A DNA stretch of 55,155 nt from positions 1 to 55,155 of the IMG/VR virus record IMGVR_UViG_3300050343_000224; one strand, given 5' to 3'. This DNA is from a virus. Under the pieces are notes generated by a model that searched no databases, was not told the origin of the DNA, and saw only the letters and a program-made list of their open reading frames with translations. The position numbers and the translations under genes were made by a program. How positions within the stretch are numbered: the stretch's first letter is position 1; every line of letters begins with the position of its first letter. This document shows, in pieces, positions 30,408 through 36,251 of this stretch.

Positions 30408-30664
30408 TGGGTTCTCTGATGCGCTGGTACACCAGATTTTGGGAGCGATTCGCTATCGGGATACTTGTTAGATCCAGCAACATTTCGTTGCTTGCGTTTA
30501 AAGACGTAGAGGTTGATCAGGTGATCATGGCTGGCTCGATTGATGATCCTGCCGCCATGGCCTTCATCGATGCCAACACTCCTAGTGATGAGCACTATGC
30601 AGACCCAGACAGTTTGATGCTGGAACGCTTATTTCATGCTCCCGATGGGGAGAAACCAAACTAA
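30407..30664 (+). CDS. Hypothetical protein, 85 aa
   Basis: ATG at 30407 overlaps the ligase TGA; a GTG three bases earlier is possible. The N-terminus is basic and amphipathic (MGSLMRWYTRFWERFAIGIL), followed by SSNISLLAFKDVEVDQVIMA and an acidic tail. It could be membrane-peripheral. Coupling to the ligase gene suggests joint expression but not necessarily joint function. Confidence 0.55.
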   Translation: MGSLMRWYTRFWERFAIGILVRSSNISLLAFKDVEVDQVIMAGSIDDPAAMAFIDANTPSDEHYADPDSLMLERLFHAPDGEKPN

Positions 30665-30669
30665 AAAAC

Positions 30670-30870
30670 ATGCAAACAGTTCACCTCAAAAAGTCCCATG
30701 ACTTCGCAATTTTCATCGAGAACCCCGGAGGAAGCTGGTTTGAAATCTCAGGAAAAGGGCGAGTTGCCCTCACTCCCGGCAGGTACATCAGCGCCTCCGA
30801 CGCTAAAGGCAAGATTCAAAGCCTGCGCTCAATGGGTTACAGGCGACAACAACTCGCCAGTGATTCGTGA
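30670..30870 (+). CDS. Hypothetical protein, 66 aa
   Basis: ATG at 30670 gives a 66-residue product with a beta-type core: MQTVHLKKSHDFAIFIENPG, then a GRVALTPGRYISASDAKGKI segment and a basic Arg/Gln C-terminus. A frame overlapping out of phase (from 30698) is poorer and its useful part is treated as the next gene. The family is not recognised. Confidence 0.55.
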   Translation: MQTVHLKKSHDFAIFIENPGGSWFEISGKGRVALTPGRYISASDAKGKIQSLRSMGYRRQQLASDS

Positions 30871-31000
30871 AATCGTTGGGACGATCAGCTGCATGGCTGT
30901 AATTACTTACGTTTCCGGCTACACGCTTGGAACTTGGTTTCACAAGACTAAAAAACAACTAATCGAGAGAATCAATGACAAGACTGATCGGCCTTTATAG
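30860..31000 (+). CDS. Small single-helix membrane protein, 46 aa
   Basis: GTG at 30860 overlaps the end of the previous gene by eleven bases. The product is 46 residues with a hydrophobic segment (GTISCMAVITYVSGYTLG) and a basic tail (HKTKKQLIERINDKTDRPL). It overlaps the kinase start by 26 bases. A longer frame upstream (from 30698) is low-complexity and shares codons with the previous gene, so the GTG is preferred. It may be an inner-membrane peptide of unknown role. Confidence 0.5.
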   Translation: MIREIVGTISCMAVITYVSGYTLGTWFHKTKKQLIERINDKTDRPL

Positions 31001-31502
31001 CCATGCTCCCGGCTCTGGGAAAAGCACTGTGGCGGAAATGATTGACGGCGAAACTGTTTCGTTTGCGGCTCCGCTGAAAAGATTCGTGACAAGCATTATC
31101 TTTGGGCTTGGTCACGATGGGTTTTCAGCAGTAAGAGAGCATAAGGAAGATAAGATCCCTGAGATTGGGGTTTCTCCACGTCAAATGATGCAGACACTGG
31201 GAACGGAATGGGGACGGTCTTGCGTGCATCCGGATGTATGGGAAATGCTCGCGGAGTCTCAGGCTAAAGGCTTGATCAGTTCTGGCTTTAGCGTGGTTTT
31301 TGATGATGTGCGCTTCCCGAACGAAGCGAAAATGATCCGCAGGCTGGGCGGCGAGCTATGGCTTGTGGACCGGCCTGGTGTCGTTTACGAAGGCAGTCAT
31401 GCCAGCGAGGGTGCCTTGCACGGCATCGTGCCTGACGCTGTGATCAATAACAGTGGAAATCTAGAGCAGCTCCGAGAAGTAGTCGTTGGCCTGCTCGAAT
31501 GA
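30975..31502 (+). CDS. Deoxynucleoside monophosphate kinase, 175 aa
   Basis: The P-loop GLYSHAPGSGKSTVAEMI (residues 6-23) and the downstream FDDVRFPNEAKMI are diagnostic of T4 gp1/T5-type dNMP kinases. The enzyme phosphorylates dTMP, dGMP or modified dNMPs and would complete the dTMP to dTDP step after ThyX. It overlaps its neighbours on both sides. The length of 175 aa is slightly short for the family. Confidence 0.85.
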   Translation: MTRLIGLYSHAPGSGKSTVAEMIDGETVSFAAPLKRFVTSIIFGLGHDGFSAVREHKEDKIPEIGVSPRQMMQTLGTEWGRSCVHPDVWEMLAESQAKGLISSGFSVVFDDVRFPNEAKMIRRLGGELWLVDRPGVVYEGSHASEGALHGIVPDAVINNSGNLEQLREVVVGLLE

Positions 31503-31573
31503 CACTCACTATCAATTTTCTTGTATCTGGTTTTTGCTTATGGCTTGTTTTAGTCGCATTGTTCCTTTTCTAG
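31499..31573 (+). CDS. Hydrophobic micropeptide, 24 aa
   Basis: ATG overlaps the kinase TGA (ATGA) and the frame ends at TAG 31571-31573. The 24 residues (MTLTINFLVSGFCLWLVLVA, then LFLF) form one membrane helix. Four-base overlap and a reasonable length for a membrane peptide support translation, yet no family is known and a chance frame is possible. Confidence 0.4.
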   Translation: MTLTINFLVSGFCLWLVLVALFLF

Positions 31574-31609
31574 TTGTCACCTTTTTTGTTTCTATTTCTT
31601 TACATCAAG

Positions 31610-31819
31610 ATGCCCTTATTTTTCCTGCTGGCACTGGTAACGGGATCACCGATCCAGCGAGTCGGTGAGACCTGTCCGCTGGGGTACTGGCGAAGCGGTG
31701 GATACTGTGTCGTTTCGCCTGGAGCTGTTGAGGTTCGAGATACGCTGCCAAACCCGGCCCTTGATACCTGCCCCGTGGGTTGGTATCGGGCGAAGGGTTA
31801 TTGCCTGAGGACTCGCTAG
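31610..31819 (+). CDS. Exported Cys-rich repeat protein, 69 aa
   Basis: ATG at 31610 gives a signal peptide (MPLFFLLALVTGSPIQRVGE) followed by two copies of a 12-residue motif, CPLGYWRSGGYC and CPVGWYRAKGYC, joined by a short linker. The pairs of Cys probably form disulphides, so the protein is likely periplasmic or secreted. Similar small proteins with CPxGYxRSGGYC repeats occur in cyanobacteria. A role in the cell envelope is inferred from the signal peptide. Confidence 0.65.
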   Translation: MPLFFLLALVTGSPIQRVGETCPLGYWRSGGYCVVSPGAVEVRDTLPNPALDTCPVGWYRAKGYCLRTR

Positions 31820-31828
31820 AGTCAAGCC

Positions 31829-31996
31829 ATGACAGGATTCAAATCAGAAGCCGCTGCTGCAGCGCATGAGCAGTACATGAGGAGTGTTCACCTCGACGTT
31901 TTGTACGAGCTAGACAAGCGCGACGACCCTGACCATGAGTTCAGAGGTTGCTTCACGGGCTTGTCTCAGAAATATGGAGCGAAGCATGACCGTTGA
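31829..31996 (+). CDS. Small protein, 55 aa
   Basis: The 55-residue product opens MTGFKSEAAAAAHEQYMRSV, then DVLYELDKRDDPDHEFRGCF and GLSQKYG. It resembles tiny cyanophage proteins that begin MTGFKS. The stop overlaps the next gene by eleven bases. Function unknown. Confidence 0.65.
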   Translation: MTGFKSEAAAAAHEQYMRSVHLDVLYELDKRDDPDHEFRGCFTGLSQKYGAKHDR

Positions 31997-32210
31997 GATT
32001 GCGAATACTGAGGACGGGCTTGGCTTGAACGTGAGGGTCTGCGAGGATTCGATTTGCCTTACCGGTTTTTGTAGCAGTATGCACCTCGTTGAAAAGAAGG
32101 CCAATGAGCTGCGAGCTGCTATCCGAAAGCAGGCTGCTGACACGTTTAAGGAGATCCAACAGCTAGAAGCTGAAGCGATGGGAGCCCCTGGGCCGATTCA
32201 TGACTGCTAG
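31986..32210 (+). CDS. Hypothetical helical protein, 74 aa
   Basis: ATG at 31986 is chosen within a longer frame because it lies directly after the previous gene's final codons. The product has an N-terminal beta-rich part (TVEIANTEDGLGLNVRV, CEDSICLTGFCSSMHL) with several cysteines and a helix (VEKKANELRAAIRKQAADTF). No family is known. This is the last gene before the one-kilobase repeat-rich gap. Confidence 0.6.
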   Translation: MTVEIANTEDGLGLNVRVCEDSICLTGFCSSMHLVEKKANELRAAIRKQAADTFKEIQQLEAEAMGAPGPIHDC

Positions 32211-32214
32211 CCAA

Positions 32215-32427
32215 GGACTGGCAAGCCTCCGGTTTTTACCGTGGGACTTGCACGCACCCAGTTTTTAAGGGGCAGAGGACTTGCAAGCACCCGGTTTTCT
32301 TTATGTTTTCTTACCGTCACGAGACTCAAATAGTTCTGAGCTGACAATCAAGGGCCACACGCAAAAGCACACACAAATACGTCGCAAGCATCTGGTTCTT
32401 GCACACACCCGGTTTTCTTTATGTTTT
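32215..32427 (+). repeat. Four imperfect repeats ending in T-rich tails
   Basis: Copies start at 32215, 32244, 32277 and 32394. The last two share CACCCGGTTTTCTTTATG and all share a GCAAG/GCACGC-type head followed by CCGGTTTT or CCAGTTTT. Each resembles a half-terminator. The gap they occupy has no convincing gene. Confidence 0.6.
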
Positions 32428-32443
32428 TGCGTGTGTGCTTTTT
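32363..32443 (+). terminator. Long inverted repeat terminator at end of gene block
   Basis: AAAAGCACACAC (32363-32374) and GTGTGTGCTTTT (32431-32442) are perfectly complementary over twelve bases with a 56-base loop, and the right arm continues as T5. It probably ends the transcript of the 29658-32210 block. An overlapping alternative pairing, CACACGCAAAA with TTTTGCGTGTG, also exists. Confidence 0.55.
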
Positions 32444-32558
32444 AATGGAATACCTGACCGAGAAAAATATTTCCTGAGCTATTCGCCCAAGTCCAAGAAA
32501 AAATCGTTCTTGCGAACACTTCTCAATAGGCAAATAAGGTCACTAAATATCATAATCT

Positions 32559-32575
32559 TAACTCGACGCGAGTTA
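32559..32575. promoter_or_regulatory. Dyad TAACTCG-ACG-CGAGTTA
   Basis: A perfect seven-base inverted repeat lies in AT-rich sequence. Its half-site GAGTTA recurs in every unit of the tandem array that begins 130 bases downstream, so one protein could bind both. Confidence 0.4.
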
Positions 32576-32704
32576 GCATCAAATAGCGATACCTTACTTT
32601 AGATTTAGCGATCACTATTCTAAACATTGCTAAACGCATTGTTTAAGCGAACTCAAAAAGCAAGTGTTAGCTACTCTGTGAGTTTGTTTTGAATAGCGTT
32701 GTTT

Positions 32705-33048
32705 TAGTTAGTGAGGTTCACCGCCCCGCTGAGTTAGTGAGGTTCACCGCGTTGAGTTAGTGAGGTTCACCGCTGAGTTAGTGAGGTTCACCGCCCCGCT
32801 GAGTTAGTGAGGTTCACCGCGCTGAGTTAGTGAGGTTCCCGCTGAGTTAGTGAGGTTCACCGCCCCGCTGAGTTAGTGAGGTTCACCGCCCCGCTGAGTT
32901 AGTGAGGTTCACCGCCCCGCTGAGTTAGTGAGGTTCACCGCCCCGCTGAGTTAGTGAGGTTCACCGCCCCGCTGAGTTAGTGAGGTTCACCGCCCCGCTG
33001 AGTTAGTGAGGTTCACCGCCCCGCTGAGTTAGTGAGGTTCACCGCCCG
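32705..33048. repeat. Tandem array of 14 units, 26 bp each with shorter variants
   Basis: The unit starts GAGTTAGTGAGGTTCACC and ends GCCCCGCT. Eight final units from 32844 to 33046 are spaced exactly 26 bases; earlier units of 20-23 bases are truncated variants at the GC-rich end. There are no unique spacers, so it is not CRISPR. Stops in all frames exclude coding. Iteron-like binding or recombination-prone growth are candidate explanations. Confidence 0.85.
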
Positions 33049-33049
33049 A

Positions 33050-33070
33050 CCCATAGGCTGAGCCTATGGG
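33050..33070. promoter_or_regulatory. Perfect inverted repeat CCCATAGGCT/AGCCTATGGG
   Basis: Ten-base arms with one central base lie immediately after the tandem array and 160 bases before the first gene of the GAG/CTC block. The leader that follows holds further hairpins such as GAGAGG-GGCT-CCTCTC (near 33192-33207) and ACCGAT/ATCGGT, so the mRNA leader may be strongly structured. Confidence 0.55.
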
Positions 33071-33231
33071 CGAGAGCCTGAGGGGCTCCTGATAAGGCTA
33101 TCTGTTTATGAATGGCTGATTCTCCATTAACCGATCAGCTCTCTTTATCGGTCTGGCCATCCTCTCTTTTTATAAGGCAGACTCTGAAGCGTGAGAGGGG
33201 CTCCTCTCGCTTCTAACATTGCTTCCATTCG

Positions 33232-33978
33232 ATGACAAATTTTTCTATTGCTCTCTCTCAGTTTCTCTCCTCCTTTGAGAGGAGCTCTCGCGATTCAGGC
33301 TCTGAGTTCTGGAAGCTCTCCTCAGACTCTCCTGAGTGGATGACTGATGCATTGATGGCAGCTCACGATGGAGAGCTTCCAAACGATTCTAGGTATGAAC
33401 TGATTAGAGATTGTCTCCAGGCTCTCTCGGATGATGTAGTGGAGAGTCTGGAGGAGGCTCTTGAAGCCAGTCTGGAGCTCTCCCTTGAGCTCGTTCCAAC
33501 TTTCACGGGTGATCTCATCGACTGGTTTTCTCAGATGCCCCGAAGACTGGGAGACTGTGATGAGGCTCTAGATCAAGGGAGAGTCTCCGAGTTGACTGGT
33601 TACGAAGTCCTTTCGGAAGGCTTCAGAGTTGCCGCTGAAGAGGTGATCTCCTCTTTAGCTGATTCTCTGGAGGATGCTGCGGATTCTCTTTTTGATTCAG
33701 ACAATGATTGTGAGCTCCTCCTCTCTGACTCCCATGGGATCTACATCCCGAAAATATGGGCCGATGAGCTCTCAGAGGAGGAGGCAGAGAATTTTAGTGT
33801 TAGCTGGGAGAGCACTCTCCTCTGCCAGGCTGGGCCCGATGAGGAGCAATACTGGGAGGCATGGCAGGAGATCCTGGACTCTGCCCAGTGGGAGGAGGAC
33901 GGTGTTGAATGGAGGCTCCATCAAAATGGCGATCTCTGGAGAGTCAGAGTTGACGCTCAACTCCCTGAGGGCTTTTGA
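33232..33978 (+). CDS. Acidic Ser/Leu/Glu-rich protein of the GAG/CTC block, 248 aa
   Basis: The product is highly acidic. The C-terminal 90 residues look conserved: GIYIPKIWADELSEEEA, then QAGPDEEQYWEAWQEILDSA and WRLHQNGDLWRVRV. I recall similar domains in uncharacterised phage proteins. Codon use differs sharply from the rest of the genome: GAG far exceeds GAA and AGA/AGG exceed CGN. AGAG and CTCT words crowd both strands. No enzyme motif or membrane segment is seen. It starts after a structured leader and shares the block with two further genes. Confidence 0.72.
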   Translation: MTNFSIALSQFLSSFERSSRDSGSEFWKLSSDSPEWMTDALMAAHDGELPNDSRYELIRDCLQALSDDVVESLEEALEASLELSLELVPTFTGDLIDWFSQMPRRLGDCDEALDQGRVSELTGYEVLSEGFRVAAEEVISSLADSLEDAADSLFDSDNDCELLLSDSHGIYIPKIWADELSEEEAENFSVSWESTLLCQAGPDEEQYWEAWQEILDSAQWEEDGVEWRLHQNGDLWRVRVDAQLPEGF

Positions 33979-33979
33979 G

Positions 33980-34228
33980 ATGAGGCTCTCTATCTCTGAG
34001 GAGGAGGCTCTCTGCCTCCTCTGGAGCCTAGAGGAGGCTCTCCTCATCTCAGAGCCTGAGGAGGAGGAGCTTATCTCCTCCCTTGTCTCCAGGCTTTCAG
34101 TCTCTCTCTCTGGATTCTCGACAGCTTCAGAGCTGAGGGCTTACAGGTTCCAGAGGCCGCTCCTCCCTGGAGAGCCTCTGCCTCCTCTGCCTCTCTATTC
34201 TCACAACCTCTATTCTTTAAATTCATGA
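33980..34228 (+). CDS. Small acidic protein of the GAG/CTC block, 82 aa
   Basis: ATG at 33980 follows the previous stop by one base. The product begins MRLSISEEEALCLLWSLEEA and has a Pro-rich tail (FQRPLLPGEPLPPLPLY). GAG and CTC codons dominate as in the neighbours. Its stop overlaps the next ATG. Short proteins of this pattern occur in cyanophages. Function unknown. A longer in-frame extension into the previous gene is rejected because it is out of frame overlap. Confidence 0.65.
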   Translation: MRLSISEEEALCLLWSLEEALLISEPEEEELISSLVSRLSVSLSGFSTASELRAYRFQRPLLPGEPLPPLPLYSHNLYSLNS

Positions 34229-35055
34229 ACTTTTTAGATTCTCGCCTTCATGTCAACGTCCAAGCTCTCTCCGAGCTCTCTGGAGAATTTTATTTTTATG
34301 AACCTTCCAGGGAGATTGTCAGGAGTGGCTCTCTCTCTTCGCCCATAGAGTGGAGGCATCCATGCCCTAATGAGGCAGATTCTCTCAGTTTTGGAGGGCT
34401 CTCTACTTACTCTCTGGAGCTCTGTAGAGAGCTGGGATCCTCTCTCTCTAAGGCTTCTCCTGAGGAAGCGGCAGAGCTCCTTTGTCAACGTAAGCTCTGG
34501 AGGCATTGCTCTCTAGTTTGGATCTCTTCGCATTGTCAGGGAGGAGACTATGCAGGAGGTACTCACAACGTCAGCAATGCCAGAGTCCTGATCGATCAAT
34601 TCTCATCTCCAGAGCTTCGGGAGATAGGGGGAGGCTATGGGGCTCTAGGAGTCGTGATTGATCCTCGGTATCTGTCTGACGATCTTTTAGAGAGCCTCCA
34701 GAGCCTGGAGGGCTATCCGGTTTTGGATGAGGATGACCTTTCTCATTATGAAATAGAGCTCCAATCTGAAGCCTGGGAGAGCTGGGCCGAGAGAGAGTTT
34801 AGGTGCGCAATGGAGAATCGACTCTCTGAGATCTCCTCAGAGGATCAGGCAGAGAGAGCTGCTGAGGCAATCTCGTCGGAGCCTCTTTTTGAGATCTTTT
34901 GTCAGGCTCTGGAGGTTGGCAACCTTTATTGGAGCCACGAGTGTGCTACCTCTGCCTGGATTGACTGTAAGGAGGTGGCTTCAGAGATCCCTGATGAGAG
35001 TCTGAGAGATCTCCTCCCTGTAGGCTCTGCCATTCAGGCTCCTCTGCCTCTCTGA
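34225..35055 (+). CDS. Protein of the GAG/CTC block, 276 aa
   Basis: The start is ATG 34225, overlapping the previous stop. The sequence begins MNFLDSRLHVNVQALSELSG and includes GGTHNVSNARVLIDQFSSPE plus IGGGYGALGVVIDPRYLSDD, segments that I associate with hypothetical phage proteins. GAG/CTC bias continues to its end. Charged helices dominate the C-terminal half. No catalytic motif is certain. Terminator-like hairpins follow 40-110 bases after its stop. Confidence 0.7.
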   Translation: MNFLDSRLHVNVQALSELSGEFYFYEPSREIVRSGSLSSPIEWRHPCPNEADSLSFGGLSTYSLELCRELGSSLSKASPEEAAELLCQRKLWRHCSLVWISSHCQGGDYAGGTHNVSNARVLIDQFSSPELREIGGGYGALGVVIDPRYLSDDLLESLQSLEGYPVLDEDDLSHYEIELQSEAWESWAEREFRCAMENRLSEISSEDQAERAAEAISSEPLFEIFCQALEVGNLYWSHECATSAWIDCKEVASEIPDESLRDLLPVGSAIQAPLPL

Positions 35056-35098
35056 GAGTCTCTCCCATAAATTCAGAGCCTCCCCAGAGAGGCATTAT

Positions 35099-35118
35099 GG
35101 AAGACTTTGCAGTCTTCC
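35099..35118 (+). terminator. Hairpin GGAAGACT-TTGC-AGTCTTCC
   Basis: Eight-base perfect stem with four-base loop lies 43 bases after the last gene of the block. No T-run follows directly, so it may be an mRNA-stabilising hairpin or part of a double terminator with the next. Confidence 0.6.
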
Positions 35119-35146
35119 ATCCCCTGACCAGTTCTGTTAATCACTT

Positions 35147-35168
35147 GCCCCGTATGGGGCTTTTTTTT
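35147..35168 (+). terminator. Intrinsic terminator
   Basis: GCCCC-GTAT-GGGGC (35147-35160) followed by eight T is a textbook terminator. It closes the GAG/CTC block transcript right before the second repeat array. Confidence 0.88.
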
Positions 35169-35420
35169 CGCCCTGGCGGCTGATCGCCCTGGCGGCTGAT
35201 CGCCCTGGCGGCTGATCGCCTTGGCGCCGATCGCCCTGGCGGCTGATCGCCCTGGCGCCGATCGCCCTGGCGCCGATCGCCCTGGCGCCGATCGCCCTGG
35301 CGCCGATCGCCCTGGCGCCGATCGCCCTGGCGCCGATCGCCCTGGCGGCTGATCGCCCTGGCGGCTGATCGCCCTGGCGCCGATCGCCCTGGCGCCGATC
35401 GCCCTGGCGCCGATCGCCTT
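35169..35420. repeat. Tandem array of 16 units, 15-16 bp, with near-HIP1 sequence
   Basis: Two unit types alternate: CGCCCTGGCGGCTGAT (16 bp, six copies) and CGCCCTGGCGCCGAT (15 bp, ten copies including one with a single base change). Junctions create TGATCGCC or CGATCGCC, one base from the cyanobacterial HIP1 palindrome GCGATCGC. The short type also contains GGCGCC. The array ends in a partial unit. It has no spacers and is not coding. Confidence 0.88.
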
Positions 35421-35693
35421 AAAATATATCGTAAAATCCTATTCTTAAGTTGATGCGCTACTTTTTCTAGTCTATTAATCGTAGCAAAATATTATTGACA
35501 ATAGCAGTCTGCTAAAAAAATATTTCAATAAAAAAAGTCAAGGTATTCGGATCGCACCATAAAAGTAGGCAATACGTTATAAGGTTGTTTCGATAATGCA
35601 AGACACACCTCGCCCAGTAACCGAAATAGCGAAATCGGATATTTTATCATTTTTATTCTTATCGCGCTATCTTCGTATTATCGTATTTGAATC
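35421..35693. other. AT-rich region between repeat array and terminase genes (expected cos/packaging site)
   Basis: These 273 bases are rich in A and T and have no gene. They contain TTGACA at 35495-35500 without a good -10, the dyad TAGCAG-T-CTGCTA at 35502-35514, and several AATATT words. Because the terminase pair is lambda-like, a cos site with TerS-binding repeats is expected just before terS. The array next to it is the obvious candidate for repeats, but no overhang sequence can be identified from sequence alone. Confidence 0.4.
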
Positions 35694-36251
35694 ATGGCTC
35701 TCATTAGCAGGTCCGAAGCCGCACGCGCATTGGGCGTATCGCCTGAAGCTGTCTACGCAGCAGTAAAAAGCGGAAGATTATCGGTCAAGAAAGACGCATA
35801 TGGCAAGCCTGTTGTGGATAGCGAAACAATGCGAGAGGAATGGGCCAAAAACACGCAGACGAGAATCGGTATCGGCCCTAAAGCCGCCGGGCAAGGTAAA
35901 GAAAAGAAGCCTTTGCGCAGTCGCGAGGAGAGGATGGCTTCAGGATCGGAGCAGCCAAGGATCAGCAAGACCCAGGAGTCGATCCCTGACTATGACGAAT
36001 CTCGCGCTCGAACGGAGCATTTAAAAGCAGAGCTGCTCGAACTTGATCGACAGCAAAAAGAGGGACTCTTGGTCAAAGCAGAAGACATTGCGCTTGAGTG
36101 GTCAGAAATTATCACTCGCGCAAGAACGAAGCTATTAGGGATACCAACCAAGGCGAAACAACGAATACCAGACTTAGATACAGACGCTATTGGTGTTTTG
36201 GATGATATTGTGCGCGAAGCCTTAGAAGATTTAGCTGGTGACAGCGAATAA
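35694..36251 (+). CDS. terS: Terminase small subunit (Nu1-like), 185 aa
   Basis: The N-terminus SRSEAARALGVSPEAVYAAV is a MerR/Nu1-type winged-HTH, followed by KDAYGKPVVDSETMREEWAK. The middle is basic and disordered; the C-terminal half is a helical oligomerisation region (TEHLKAELLELDRQQKEG). This subunit recognises the packaging site and loads the large subunit. Its end overlaps the large-subunit start by 14 bases. The AT-rich, repeat-flanked region upstream is the likely target. Confidence 0.82.
   Translation: MALISRSEAARALGVSPEAVYAAVKSGRLSVKKDAYGKPVVDSETMREEWAKNTQTRIGIGPKAAGQGKEKKPLRSREERMASGSEQPRISKTQESIPDYDESRARTEHLKAELLELDRQQKEGLLVKAEDIALEWSEIITRARTKLLGIPTKAKQRIPDLDTDAIGVLDDIVREALEDLAGDSE

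Noticed and set aside
30698-31000. A 100-residue protein starting at 30698
   Set aside because: Its first half overlaps the 30670 gene out of frame and is Pro/Ser low-complexity; only the part from GTG 30860 with the membrane helix was kept.
32705-33048. CRISPR array
   Set aside because: Units are contiguous direct repeats without unique spacers, no cas genes are present and unit length varies only by truncation. The 35169-35420 array is rejected for the same reason.
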